Assembly: GCF_002733835.1 (NCBI RefSeq) | Contig: NZ_NVWY01000006.1 | Location: 1 to 64,000 of the forward strand | DNA: 64,000 nt | Source: Alcanivorax sp. | GTDB lineage: Bacteria > Pseudomonadota > Gammaproteobacteria > Pseudomonadales > Alcanivoracaceae | Direction of reading: 5' to 3' | In this document: piece after piece, positions 15,557-24,221 of the stretch | How the letters are laid out: each line of letters opens with the position of its first letter | Position numbering within the stretch: the stretch's first letter is position 1 | Notes under the pieces: generated by a model | The model's database searches: none | What the model was told of the DNA's origin: nothing | Seen by the model: only the letters and a program-made list of their open reading frames with translations | Translations under genes and position numbers: made by a program

Positions 15557-18500
15557 TTAGTGGCTTGCGCCGATATCAGCGGGCTTGTCGGCAAACCACT
15601 GATAGAGTGCGGGGAGGACAAGTAAGGTCAGCAGCGTGGCGGTTACCAGGCCGCCAACAACAACTGTTGCCAATGGCCGCTGCACCTCGCTGCCCGTACC
15701 ACTGGCAAACAGCAGCGGGAACAGCCCCAGGGCGGTGGTTACTGCCGTCATGATGACGGCGCGCAGGCGTGAGCAGGCAGCTCTCACACTGGCTTCTGCA
15801 ACGGGAACCCCGTCTCTGACCAACTCATTGAGATAACTGACCAGTACGAGGCCGTTTTCCAGCGCGATGCCAAACAAGGCGATGAAGCCCACGGATGCGG
15901 GCACCGACAAACTCTGGCCGCTCAACCACAATCCGACAATGCCGCCCACTAGGGCCAGCGGGATATTGAGCATGATCAGCAGGGCATTGCGCAGTGAATT
16001 GAAGTTCGCGTAGAGCATGAGGAACACTAGGCCTAGGGTGATCGGTACCACAATCATCAACCTTTTGTTGGCCTGTTGTTGAAGCTCGAACTGACCGCCC
16101 CACTTGAGAAAATAGCCAGGTGGCAAATCGACCTGCTCAGCAATGGCGGCATCGGCCTCGGCCACAAAGGAGCCTATATCCCGTTCACGTACATTGGTCT
16201 GAATGGTTATGAATCGCTGATTATTCTCACGCGTGATCTGCCGTGGGCCGACCACTTCCTCGATGTTGGCCAGCTCTTCCAGCGGGATGCGCTGGCCTGC
16301 GTCATTCTCGATGATCAGCTGCCGGATCACATCCGCTTCATCGCGTGATTTTTTCTCCAGGCGAACATAAATATCGAAGCGTCTGATTCCCTCAAACACC
16401 TGGCCGGCTTCACTGCCACCCACGGCAACGCTCAAGGTTTTCTGAACATCACTGACGTTGAGGCCATAGCGAGCAATCGCGTTGCGATTTAGGGTGATGC
16501 GCAGTTGCGGTGTGCCACCGATTTGGTCACGCTGAACATCCTGAGCACCGGGTACTGTGCGCATAACCTGCTCAATGGCCTGGGCTTGTTTGGCGAGCAC
16601 GTCCAGATCATCACCAAACAGCTTGGCTGCAAGCTCTGCTTTGGTGCCTGTCAGCAGTTCATCCACCGCAGCGGCGATAGGCTGAGTGAAGTTGAACTTG
16701 GCGCCGGGAAAATTCTCGAACTTTTTGCTCATGGCTGCGTAAAGCCCGTCCAGGGATTCTGCGCTGACCCATTCCTCCTGTGGCTTGAGAGAGACGAAAA
16801 TCTCCGCATTATTGACCGGGTCGGCATGAGCGCCGACCTCGCCACGACCAATGCGTGAGACCGCCTGGGTTACCTCGGGAAACGCCTTCTTCAGCTGCCG
16901 TTCGAAGACGGTGATGGTGTCTTCGGCTTTCTCCAGAGAAATGGACGGTGCCATGGTGGCGCGGATCAGCAGGTCGCCTTCGTTCAGCCGTGGCACGAAC
17001 TCCGACCCAAGAAACGGCGCCACTGCAATACCTACAGCCAACACCACTCCGGCCACAGTTACGGCGATCCAGCGACGGGCGACCATGAGTTGCACCATTG
17101 GCTGATAGCCTTTCATCAGAAAACTGATGATGTCCTTGCGCGGCTTATCATCTTGTTTCTGTGGGCGTTTCATCAGCAATAACGAGGTCACCGGTGCAAC
17201 CACAAGGGCGAAAATCAGTGAACCGAGCATAGCCACCGCCACGGTATAGGCCAGCGGTCGGAACGTTGCCCCTTCCACGCCCTGTAGGGTAAACAAGGGC
17301 AGGAACACGATGATAATAATACTAATGGCGAAGAGGATCGGACGTGCAACAGCCTGACAGGCTCGTGCGACGATATGCAGACGGGATTCATCCGGCGAGG
17401 ATTCGCGCAGCATGCGATCAACGTTTTCCACTACTACGACCGCCCCGTCCACCATCATGCCAATGGCAATGGCTATCCCGCCCAGTGACATCAGGTTTGC
17501 CGAAATGCCGAAGAACTTCATGGCAAGGAAGGTAAAGCCCACAGAAAAGGGTATGGAGAGCGCTACTACCAGGCTCGGGCGTAGCCCTCCCATAAAGGCC
17601 AGTAGGACCAGTGCTACCAGAATGATCCCTTGTAACAAGGCGTTGATTACGGTGCTTACGGCGGCTTTCACCAATGTAGCCTGATCATAGTACGGCTGGA
17701 CCTCAATCCCTTTCGGGAGGTTGTCGTTGATCGTTGCCAGCTCCTTCTTGACTGCATTGATCACCTCGGAGGTGTTGCTGCCGATCAACTTCAATACCAT
17801 GCCGACAACGACTTCACCGTTGCCATCCTTGGTGGTAAGTCCGCGTCGAATCTCGCCACCAATCTTGAGCTCGCCGAGCTGCTCCAGATAGACGGGCGTG
17901 CCGTCGATGGTTTTGACCACGATGTTGCGCAGTGAAGCCAGGTCCGTGGCGAGGCCCACGGACCGCACGATGTACTCCTCATCGTTCTTGACAATAAACT
18001 GGGCGCCGGCATTAGCGTTGTTCTCCTCGATGCGCTCCTTGATCTGCGGTAGCGATACGTCGTAACGAATCAAGGCGTCCGGGTCCACGCGGACCTGAAA
18101 CTGTTTTACCTCGCCGCCAATGGAAAGTACTTCCGTGACTCCCTTGACTGTTTGCAGGTTGAACTTGACGATCCAATCCTGGATTTCACGCAGCTGGGTA
18201 TTGTTGTATTCGCCGCTAGTATCTTCCAGTACATAAAACAGAATCTGCCCGAGGCCGGTGGTGATCGGCCCCATGACTGGTTCCCCAAAGCCGTCAGGAA
18301 TTGACTCACGGGCAACTTGCAGACGCTCACCCACCAGCTGTCGAGCGAAATAAATATCGGTGCCGTCCTCGAAATAGATATTTACCACCGACAAACCGAA
18401 GTTAGAGACCGAACGTACGTGATCCAGTTTCGGCAAGCCATTCATGGCGCTTTCAACGGGGTAAGTGACGTATTTTTCGACTTCCTCCGGTGCCAGCCCT

Positions 18501-18658
18501 TCGGTTTCTACGAACACCTGCACCAGAGACGGTGAGATATCCGGGTAGGCGTCCACAGGCAGGGTGCGATAAGCGAAGTAACCGCCGATCAGTGTTGCCA
18601 GAGATAACACGACCACCAACAGCCGGTTCTCCAGCGCAAAACGGATGATGCTTTGCAT
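15557..18658 (-). CDS. heavy-metal efflux RND permease (CzcA/CusA family)
   Basis: A 1033-residue inner-membrane proton/metal antiporter of the HME-RND family. The N-terminus (RFALENRLLVVVLSLATLI, TLPVDAYPDISP) is characteristic. The TM4 motif GGIAIAIGMMVDGAVVVVEN (~392-411) carries the Asp and Glu of the proton relay. Two large periplasmic domains and a GGIVGLWLSGQSL/FGIALENGLVLVSYL second half follow. The TM4 spelling is closer to CusA-like and NccA-like pumps than to classical CzcA, so the metal (Zn/Cd/Co/Ni versus Cu/Ag) cannot be fixed. The MerR regulator is CadR/ZntR-like, favouring divalent cations. Lies 14 bases after the adaptor gene. Confidence 0.9.
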   Translation of the reverse strand: MQSIIRFALENRLLVVVLSLATLIGGYFAYRTLPVDAYPDISPSLVQVFVETEGLAPEEVEKYVTYPVESAMNGLPKLDHVRSVSNFGLSVVNIYFEDGTDIYFARQLVGERLQVARESIPDGFGEPVMGPITTGLGQILFYVLEDTSGEYNNTQLREIQDWIVKFNLQTVKGVTEVLSIGGEVKQFQVRVDPDALIRYDVSLPQIKERIEENNANAGAQFIVKNDEEYIVRSVGLATDLASLRNIVVKTIDGTPVYLEQLGELKIGGEIRRGLTTKDGNGEVVVGMVLKLIGSNTSEVINAVKKELATINDNLPKGIEVQPYYDQATLVKAAVSTVINALLQGIILVALVLLAFMGGLRPSLVVALSIPFSVGFTFLAMKFFGISANLMSLGGIAIAIGMMVDGAVVVVENVDRMLRESSPDESRLHIVARACQAVARPILFAISIIIIVFLPLFTLQGVEGATFRPLAYTVAVAMLGSLIFALVVAPVTSLLLMKRPQKQDDKPRKDIISFLMKGYQPMVQLMVARRWIAVTVAGVVLAVGIAVAPFLGSEFVPRLNEGDLLIRATMAPSISLEKAEDTITVFERQLKKAFPEVTQAVSRIGRGEVGAHADPVNNAEIFVSLKPQEEWVSAESLDGLYAAMSKKFENFPGAKFNFTQPIAAAVDELLTGTKAELAAKLFGDDLDVLAKQAQAIEQVMRTVPGAQDVQRDQIGGTPQLRITLNRNAIARYGLNVSDVQKTLSVAVGGSEAGQVFEGIRRFDIYVRLEKKSRDEADVIRQLIIENDAGQRIPLEELANIEEVVGPRQITRENNQRFITIQTNVRERDIGSFVAEADAAIAEQVDLPPGYFLKWGGQFELQQQANKRLMIVVPITLGLVFLMLYANFNSLRNALLIMLNIPLALVGGIVGLWLSGQSLSVPASVGFIALFGIALENGLVLVSYLNELVRDGVPVAEASVRAACSRLRAVIMTAVTTALGLFPLLFASGTGSEVQRPLATVVVGGLVTATLLTLLVLPALYQWFADKPADIGASH

Positions 18659-18672
18659 GCTGTTCTCCTGTG

Positions 18673-19758
18673 TTAGTGGTTGTGACCTGATTCAAATTCG
18701 CTTTTCTGCAGCTCTGCTTTGAGCACAAAGCCGCCCCTGGAGACATATTTTTCACCCGCTTCCAGGCCTTTCAATATTTCTACCTGATCGCTGTCATTGC
18801 GGCCAAGCTTGACCGCTCGTGGTTGCCAGCGCTCCCCTTGTCGCACAAATACGGTGGGCTGGTTTTCGAAATCAATAACAGCGCTTCTGGGTACTACCAC
18901 GGCTGCAGGGAATTTACCGACGGTAATGGTCGCCTCGACGAACATACCAGGCTTCCACTCTCGGTTTTTGTTGGTGAGAAAGATGCGAGCTAGGCCGGTA
19001 CGCGTCCCTTCATCTACCAGCGGGGCAACATAATCGATACGGGCGTCGACCGGTGCTGGGCCGTGTGAGGTTGTGATGCGCACAGGTTGACCGGTTTTCA
19101 CGCGCGGTATCTGTTTCGGATAAAGGGCAATGTCTACCCACAGAGTTGATAAATCCGCGACAACGAAAGCGGTGTCGTCAGGGGATAAATGTTCGCCCGT
19201 CGCCACGTGTCTTTTGATCACCACGCCGTCTATCAAGGATTTCAGCGAAAAACGCACCAGTGTTTCTGAGCTTTCTGCCGCCGCAAGGGTTTCTCCAGCC
19301 TTAATATTGTCACCAATATTGGCCCGTACCTTGGTGATTTTTGCCGCGAAACGGGGAGTGATGTGGGCAACGGCTTCCTCGTTGAGTCGCACTTCCCCAG
19401 GCAGGGATACTTGCTGGTGAATCACCCCGGCCTGGGCAGACGCAATTTCACCACCGAATTCACGTAACAGCTCGGCGCTAAATGTCAGCTCGGGCTCTTC
19501 ACTTTTCCCGTGGTCCTCATGGCCATTTTCTGCTGCGCGGTCCTCTTCTTTGTGTGCGCCATGGTTATCCTTATCGTGTTGCTCTTCGTCGTGGCTTTCC
19601 TCGTGCTCCTCTTCGTGGCCATCCTGGTGATCATCAGGCGAGCCTGATTCGTGCTGAGCGTGTTGCTTTTTTTCTTCTTTTTCATGGTGTTCTGATGCAT
19701 AGACGGTACTGGAGCTAGCCAGCAGTAGAGTTGCCATCAGATGTGGGATAATTTTCAT
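18673..19758 (-). CDS. RND periplasmic adaptor with His/Glu/Asp-rich N-terminal domain (CzcB-like)
   Basis: A 361-residue membrane-fusion protein linking pump and outer-membrane channel. A signal peptide (MKIIPHLMATLLLASSSTVYA) is followed by about 70 residues almost made of His, Glu, Asp and Lys (for example HHEKEEKKQHAQHE and HQDGHEEEHEESHDEEQHD), a probable metal sponge. The HlyD-like core starts around SLPGEVRLNEEAVAHI, with lipoyl/barrel segments (VRANIGDNIKAGETLA) and a C-terminal VEILKGLEAGEKYVSRG. The start overlaps the end of the czcC-like gene by four bases. The length of the acidic-His tract is unusual even for CzcB proteins. Confidence 0.9.
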   Translation of the reverse strand: MKIIPHLMATLLLASSSTVYASEHHEKEEKKQHAQHESGSPDDHQDGHEEEHEESHDEEQHDKDNHGAHKEEDRAAENGHEDHGKSEEPELTFSAELLREFGGEIASAQAGVIHQQVSLPGEVRLNEEAVAHITPRFAAKITKVRANIGDNIKAGETLAAAESSETLVRFSLKSLIDGVVIKRHVATGEHLSPDDTAFVVADLSTLWVDIALYPKQIPRVKTGQPVRITTSHGPAPVDARIDYVAPLVDEGTRTGLARIFLTNKNREWKPGMFVEATITVGKFPAAVVVPRSAVIDFENQPTVFVRQGERWQPRAVKLGRNDSDQVEILKGLEAGEKYVSRGGFVLKAELQKSEFESGHNH

Positions 19759-21056
19759 TGTGCGGTCTCCTGTTCACCGGCGTTGGAGAGCGTCATGCCG
19801 GTGAGGCGTTCAATCTCGTTACGGTGCTGGTGGAAGCGAGCTGCTAGGGCAATGGCACGCTCTTCAAGGGCAACTTGCTCTTGCTGGGCACTAGTCAGAT
19901 CAAGCAGGCTGTAGCGGCCGGCCCGGTAACCTTGCTCAATATCGCGATACAGTTGCCGGGCAAGGGGCAGGGCGGTGTCCTCGACCAGGGACAGTTCTTC
20001 GCGGATAAGCTTCAGGTTTCGGTAGAGGGCTTCCAGGGTGGCTTCCAGCTCAATGCGGCGTGCCTTCTTTTGTGCCTGGCTTTCTGCCAGTTCTGCCTGG
20101 GCCTGGGCAATGTTGCCGCGATTGGGATTCCGTAGGTTTAATGGCAGTGAAAATCCAGCGACCAGGGTGTTGTTGTCGCTGAGCCGATCATGGCGAGCCC
20201 CCAGGGTGACTTCGAGGTCGCGTCGGCCATTGGCTTGTGCCAGGCGTATCTGGGCTTCACGCAGGCGGGTTTCGTTGGCCAATCTCAGCAAGTCAGGGGC
20301 CTGCTCCAGTTGCGCCTTGATGTCTGCCAGTGGCGGAAGCGTGGGTAAGGGACGCAGGGCGGTAGTTGGCAGCAGGTCCGCGACTCCCGTTTCTCCCCAG
20401 AGTGCAGCCAGCTGCTGGCTGGCGGTATCGCGTTTGACCTGGGCGCGTTGCAGAGCAATGCTGGCTTGGCGGCTGGCCAGGGTCAGGCGGGTAAGATCGG
20501 ATTGCGGGGCCGCACCCGCATTGACCCGGCGTCGTGCGGCCGCTTCTGATTGCCGCGCCAAAGCCAAGCTTCGTTCTGCCAGTGCAACCCTTTCCTGGGC
20601 TTCAGCCAGCATCACATAACGACGCACGGCTTCGCCAAGCACCTCAAGCCGGGCCTGATCATAAGCGAGTTGAGTGTTGTCCAGCGACAGGCTGGCCACT
20701 TGGGTACGTTGACGTCGTTTGCCACCAAGTTCGATCAACTGACTCAGTGCTACGGTTATTTCCGCGCCATTGATGCCATCAGCTGGCTCGTCACCGGCCA
20801 GGTTTTCCGCCTCCACAGACAGGGAGGGCTGTGGCATCAGACTGGCCTGCAATTTTTCGGCATCAGCAGCACGTAATCGATAGGGGAAGGTAGCGAGCCC
20901 TGGATTTTTTTCGAGGGTCTCTGCTATGACTTCTTGCAGGGAAATCCGTTGCCCTGTATTGGTTTCTGGCGGCTCTGTTGCCATGGCCGATTGCCATACC
21001 AGCACTGCCGCCATGGCTGCTGCCCACAGGCAGGCGCCGCGTAATCGGTAAAACAT
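19755..21056 (-). CDS. TolC-family outer-membrane efflux channel (CzcC-like)
   Basis: A 433-residue outer-membrane factor. It has a signal peptide (GACLWAAAMAAVLVWQSAMA) and two internally similar helical halves typical of TolC-family proteins, including SLQEVIAETLEKNPGL at the mature N-terminus, LGEAVRRYVMLAEAQ in the first coiled coil, GFSLPLNLRNPNRGN in the middle and LDLTSAQQEQVALE near the end. It would carry metal ions out through the tripartite pump formed with the two downstream genes. Ribosome binding site GGGAGA. It follows the CzcI-like gene by 53 bases. Confidence 0.9.
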   Translation of the reverse strand: MFYRLRGACLWAAAMAAVLVWQSAMATEPPETNTGQRISLQEVIAETLEKNPGLATFPYRLRAADAEKLQASLMPQPSLSVEAENLAGDEPADGINGAEITVALSQLIELGGKRRQRTQVASLSLDNTQLAYDQARLEVLGEAVRRYVMLAEAQERVALAERSLALARQSEAAARRRVNAGAAPQSDLTRLTLASRQASIALQRAQVKRDTASQQLAALWGETGVADLLPTTALRPLPTLPPLADIKAQLEQAPDLLRLANETRLREAQIRLAQANGRRDLEVTLGARHDRLSDNNTLVAGFSLPLNLRNPNRGNIAQAQAELAESQAQKKARRIELEATLEALYRNLKLIREELSLVEDTALPLARQLYRDIEQGYRAGRYSLLDLTSAQQEQVALEERAIALAARFHQHRNEIERLTGMTLSNAGEQETAQ

Positions 21057-21109
21057 GGGATTCTCCCGTTCAGACTGTGTCGAGCGGCAATTGTCGCCGC
21101 AGAAAAGCG

Positions 21110-21475
21110 TCAGACGAGCGGTTGCTGATCGGGAGGGGGAACCGGGGGACGGTTATGGTTGGAAATCAGGCGAGTGCGATAATGGCTTTCCCAGTCTTTT
21201 TGAGCACCACTGGGATAGTGTGCAAAACCGACAACAGGCAGGTTCATCGGTGAATGGCTGTGGCAGCCGTGGTGGCTTTCGCAATCAACGTTGTCGGAGA
21301 GTGGGGGGTGTGTGCCTGCATCGTGGAAGGCGCCATGCTGGATGTCAGCCAGAGTGCTGTCGTGGACAGAATGATCAGCTTCCTCACCGACTACGACCAC
21401 AGCATTCAACAACATGAAAAGCGCAAGCACCATTGCCGTTACAGCGCTTTTTGGAGTATGGCGATGACTGGACAT
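21110..21475 (-). CDS. CzcI-like small periplasmic metal-resistance protein
   Basis: A 121-residue protein with an N-terminal signal or anchor segment (AVTAMVLALFMLLNAVVVVG) and a His-rich remainder (HSVHDSTLADIQHGAFHDAGTH, split by other residues, and ESHHGCHSHS). It resembles CzcI, the small periplasmic protein encoded upstream of czcCBA in several bacteria and thought to affect metal induction. The ATG at 21475 gives a proper signal peptide; the longer frame to 21568 does not. It sits between the CDF gene (79 bases) and the czcC-like gene in the same operon. Confidence 0.6.
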   Translation of the reverse strand: MSSHRHTPKSAVTAMVLALFMLLNAVVVVGEEADHSVHDSTLADIQHGAFHDAGTHPPLSDNVDCESHHGCHSHSPMNLPVVGFAHYPSGAQKDWESHYRTRLISNHNRPPVPPPDQQPLV

Positions 21476-21554
21476 GGCGCTCTGTATCCAATGTTGGCTT
21501 TTGAGCAAGGCTAAGTATGCTAACAAGTCAGGCACACCTGTCAACCTGCCAGCA

Positions 21555-22160
21555 TTATGAAGACTCATGGCGAGCCTGGCGCAGTATGGAGAACGCGCTG
21601 TGAGTAAATAGGCTCGCCATCACCAAGGCAAGAATCAGATCCGGCCATGGAGAATTCAGCCAGGCCACCAAGCCTGCTGCGGCTATAACCCCTACATTAC
21701 CGATGGCATCGTTGCGGGAACATAGCCAGACTGACCGGATATTAGCGTCGCCGTTGCGAAAGCGCATCAGCAGAAGGGCACTGGTCACATTGGCCGCCAG
21801 GGCGAGTAGAGCAATGCCTCCCATCCAGCCTGCCAGGGGGGGTGCAGCGTTACCAAAACTCAGCAGAGTAGTAACTAGGATTACCAGCCCCATGACCAAC
21901 AGAGATGCGCCTTTGAGGGTAGCGGCTCGGGTACGCCAAAGTAATGGCTTGCCGATTACCCACAGGCTAAGGGCGTAAGTACCTGTATCTCCGGCAAAAT
22001 CCAAGGCGTCGGCCTGTAACGCCTTTGAGCCGGAGAGGGCGCCCGTCACAATTTCCACCGCAAACATAACCGCATTGATGGCAATCACAGTCCACAGTAC
22101 CCGGCGGTATTGCGGACTCTGGCCATCGAATTCAATCTCATTGTTGCAACAGCCGGGCAT
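21555..22160 (-). CDS. cation diffusion facilitator-like metal exporter, short form
   Basis: A 201-residue inner-membrane protein of the CDF superfamily with about six hydrophobic segments. The metal-site motifs appear as ALQADALDFAGD (TM2, in place of HxxxD: Asp 51 and Asp 55 type positions) and SRNDAIGNVGV (TM5). A Cys/acidic N-terminus (MPGCCNNEIEFDGQ) may capture metal. There is no C-terminal cytosolic domain, typical of short CzcD-like exporters linked to MerR regulators. First gene of the operon; ATG preceded by AAGGAGTGTTTCC and, on the other side, by the MerR-type promoter at 22197-22227. Confidence 0.8.
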   Translation of the reverse strand: MPGCCNNEIEFDGQSPQYRRVLWTVIAINAVMFAVEIVTGALSGSKALQADALDFAGDTGTYALSLWVIGKPLLWRTRAATLKGASLLVMGLVILVTTLLSFGNAAPPLAGWMGGIALLALAANVTSALLLMRFRNGDANIRSVWLCSRNDAIGNVGVIAAAGLVAWLNSPWPDLILALVMASLFTHSAFSILRQARHESS

Positions 22161-22196
22161 GGAAACACTCCTTGCGATCTTGCCAGTTCGGGTGCC

Positions 22197-22227
22197 AGTA
22201 TAAAACCTACAATAGTTGCAGGTTCAA
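22197..22227 (-). promoter_or_regulatory. MerR-type promoter and operator for the metal operon
   Basis: On the minus strand, -35 TTGAAC (22227-22222) and -10 TATACT (22202-22197) are 19 bp apart, the stretched spacing that MerR-family activators correct. Between them lies a dyad AACCTGC-N7-GTAGGTT (22204-22224) with one mismatch. The divergent merR-type gene starts at 22232, so the regulator can also repress itself from this site. Confidence 0.85.
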
Positions 22228-22231
22228 CCAT

Positions 22232-22702
22232 ATGCTCACTATCGGGAAGCTTGCGGATGCCTCAGGTTGCACCGTTGGTCTGATTCGCCACTACGAAAAA
22301 GAAGGGTTGTTACCGCCGGTGGCACGTAGTGAAGGCAACCAGCGGCGATATATGCAGATCCACTTGCAGCGCTTGCTGTTCATTCGTCACGGACGAGAGC
22401 TGGGCTTCACCCTCACCGAGATTCGTGAACTGATCGTGCTGTCCAGTGAGCCCCAGGCGTCATGTCAGGCTGTCGATGAGCTGACCCGCGCCCACCTAGA
22501 GCAGGTGAAAAACCGAATAAAGCGATTGCATGCTATGCGTGACGAACTGGAAAGGATGCTTGGCCAGTGCCAAATTGGCAGGGTAGCGGATTGCCGAATC
22601 ATCGAAACGCTTTCGGACCATGAGCTTTGTGATCATAGCCAGGCTCAGGCTGATCACCTTCAAGGCTACCGAACGTTGTCGATGGCTTCCAGCAGCGAGT
22701 AG
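22232..22702 (+). CDS. MerR-family metal-responsive regulator (CadR/ZntR-like)
   Basis: A 156-residue MerR-family activator. The winged helix is at residues 1-70 (MLTIGKLADASGCTVGLIRHYEKEGLLPP, given here in parts: TVGLIRHYE and GNQRRYM), followed by a dimerisation helix (LEQVKNRIKRLHAMRDELERM, ~90-115) and metal-ligand cysteines (CQAVDEL, GQCQIGRVADC, and LCDHSQ). This cysteine pattern fits Cd/Pb/Zn-responsive members. The frame extends to 22172, but that part covers the promoter; the ATG at 22232 matches the family N-terminus. Divergent from the metal operon it presumably activates. Confidence 0.85.
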   Translation: MLTIGKLADASGCTVGLIRHYEKEGLLPPVARSEGNQRRYMQIHLQRLLFIRHGRELGFTLTEIRELIVLSSEPQASCQAVDELTRAHLEQVKNRIKRLHAMRDELERMLGQCQIGRVADCRIIETLSDHELCDHSQAQADHLQGYRTLSMASSSE

Positions 22703-22979
22703 CGACGCTGACGCCGATAAAGTGACTGACAGCGTGAATCAGGGGCTGATCAACTCAACCGCGTGTGGTGTCGGGTTCCTATTGGAGGCCGGGGTGTGGT
22801 TAAGCCTGCCGGATGCATTACGGTATCAGATCTCAATGCGGAAAAGTCAGACCAGTAGACCGAGGAATACAAAGCAAACAATTGTCAGCACAATGCTACA
22901 AGCTGCTATGGCAACTAGGAATCCCCAGCGATCCAACATTAAAGGAAACAGGACAAACATGGGGGGGCGGAATTGGTCC
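22703..22979. other. gap between MerR gene and IS element
   Basis: 277 bases without a firm gene. A plus-strand frame running across it has no ribosome binding site and enters the IS. On the minus strand it holds the 37-residue hydrophobic frame listed separately. Confidence 0.35.
22847..22960 (-). CDS. 37-residue hydrophobic ORF beside the IS element, possibly a gene remnant
   Basis: A short frame encoding MFVLFPLMLDRWGFLVAIAA and then CSIVLTIVCFVFLGLLV, essentially one long membrane segment pair. It ends in TGA and then reads LFRIEI in the same frame, suggesting the true protein once continued. It starts 20 bases from the inverted repeat of the IS, so insertion may have cut away its upstream part. 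I cannot name a family. The composition is non-random, but the call is weak. Confidence 0.3.
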   Translation of the reverse strand: MFVLFPLMLDRWGFLVAIAACSIVLTIVCFVFLGLLV

Positions 22980-23001
22980 TACCCACAAAAAGTAGACACT
23001 G

Positions 23002-23859
23002 TTATGCGCACCTGCGCTCAAACTCTGCTGGACTGATGTTTCCAATCGCAGAGTGTCTCTGTTTGCGGTTATAAAAGATTTCTATGTATTCAAAGATACC
23101 GGATCGGACTGCTTCGATGGAAGCATATTGCTCCGCATAGATCAGCTCCACCTTGAGCCTGCTATAGAAAGACTCCATTACCGCATTATCCCAACAATTA
23201 CCCTGGCGACTCATGCTCGGCAAACAGCCTCGTGAACGAACCAGATCGAGATATTTCACGGAACGGAACTGAACCCCACGATCAGAGTGAATTATCAGTC
23301 CGGGCTGGATATCCCGATTTGCGTACGCCATTGCAAGTGCATCCATCGCCAGCCTCTCTGTCATTGAGGTATCCAGCTTCCAGCCAACGATGGCACGAGA
23401 ATAAAGATCCATTACCGTCGCAAGATAGAGCCAGCGCCCATTGACCCAGATATAGGTGATATCCGTCACCCATTTCTGATTTGGCCCCTCCGCCCGAAAC
23501 CGACGACGCAACCGGTTCTCTTCCACATTGATCATCGTCGGGCTGGCTGGGCGATAGTGAAACCCCTTACCGTTGCGTGCCCGGATACCCCGCAACCGCA
23601 TGATATTGGCTACAAAATTCTTCGAACATGGCAGACCCGCATCTGCCAATTCATCAGCAAGCCTGGGGGCGCCATAGCGGGCCTTGAACTCCGCAAACAG
23701 TTCAACAACCTTGCTCTCCACCTGTTCGCGCCGTAGCTGAGCAGCACAGGGCGGGCGCTTCAGCCACTTGTAGAACCCTGAGCGGGATACGTTCATGGCT
23801 CGGCACATCAACACGACGGAGTAATGTCCCAAATACTCGGCAATGACCGCGTACTTCAC
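23002..23859 (-). CDS. IS3-family transposase OrfB, DDE integrase domain
   Basis: A 285-residue catalytic subunit with the rve integrase fold. The DDE triad is visible: WVTDITYIW (first Asp), IIHSDRGVQF (second Asp) and DNAVMESFYSRLK (Glu), followed by the conserved KxE-type YNRKQRHSAIGNISP end. The N-terminal HTH_21-like region (RYGAPRLADEL, NFVANIMRLRGIRAR) precedes it. Expressed as an OrfAB fusion through the slippery heptamer in orfA; its own ATG overlaps the orfA stop. Confidence 0.95.
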   Translation of the reverse strand: MKYAVIAEYLGHYSVVLMCRAMNVSRSGFYKWLKRPPCAAQLRREQVESKVVELFAEFKARYGAPRLADELADAGLPCSKNFVANIMRLRGIRARNGKGFHYRPASPTMINVEENRLRRRFRAEGPNQKWVTDITYIWVNGRWLYLATVMDLYSRAIVGWKLDTSMTERLAMDALAMAYANRDIQPGLIIHSDRGVQFRSVKYLDLVRSRGCLPSMSRQGNCWDNAVMESFYSRLKVELIYAEQYASIEAVRSGIFEYIEIFYNRKQRHSAIGNISPAEFERRCA

Positions 23860-24164
23860 TCTTGGTGCTTCGCAAAGTACGCAGCAGCCTTTTTTAGGAA
23901 TTCGTTCTCCTTACGCGCTTCATTGAGCTCGCGCTTGAGGCGTCGCACTTCCTCGGATTCGTGTTTGGAGTAATCGACACCGTCCAGGCTATTGAATTGC
24001 TTATCGGAAAGGCGAGAAAACTGGCGGCGCCAGTTATAGATCTGGCCGGGGTGCAAACCCAACTCCTTGGCAACCGATACCGCCGTATTCCCTGGTTGGT
24101 CGGATCGGCGGACGGCTTCTCTACGGAAGTCTTCCGTATATGCTTGCCGCTGTTTCTTGGCCAT
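23856..24164 (-). CDS. IS3-family transposase OrfA
   Basis: A 102-residue DNA-binding protein with an HTH (TAVSVAKELGLHPGQIYNWR) and a C-terminal leucine-zipper-like coiled coil (EEVRRLKRELNEARKENEFL). It contains an A-AAA-AAG heptamer (minus strand, 23895-23889) read in frame as CTA AAA AAG; a -1 slip there moves the ribosome into the orfB frame. It overlaps orfB by 4 bases. Confidence 0.95.
   Translation of the reverse strand: MAKKQRQAYTEDFRREAVRRSDQPGNTAVSVAKELGLHPGQIYNWRRQFSRLSDKQFNSLDGVDYSKHESEEVRRLKRELNEARKENEFLKKAAAYFAKHQE
23889..23895 (-). promoter_or_regulatory. programmed -1 frameshift heptamer of the IS3-family element
   Basis: A-AAA-AAG, with orfA codons aligned as xxA AAA AAG. 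I checked the phase: after a -1 slip the next codon is in the orfB frame, giving the OrfAB transposase as known for IS3-family elements. Confidence 0.85.
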
Positions 24165-24221
24165 GACACACCTCCATTAGGGGCTACCCTAACTATAAAG
24201 GGTGTCTACTCTCTGTGGGTA

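Larger units (their letters stand above)
22980..24221 (-). mobile_element. IS3-family insertion sequence, complete
   Basis: About 1.24 kb with two overlapping minus-strand transposase frames. The terminal inverted repeats match at 18 of 20 positions: TACCCACAAAAAGTAGACAC at 22980-22999 and, on the other strand, TACCCACAGAGAGTAGACAC at 24221-24202. Flanking triplets (TCC to the left, ACT to the right) are not a direct repeat, so either the ends are a base or two off, or the original target duplication has been lost. Both frames are intact, so the element may still be mobile. Confidence 0.9.

Noticed and set aside
22620-23036. Plus-strand frame from the merR gene end into the IS
   Set aside because: No ribosome binding site, overlaps merR and the IS end, and no family likeness.
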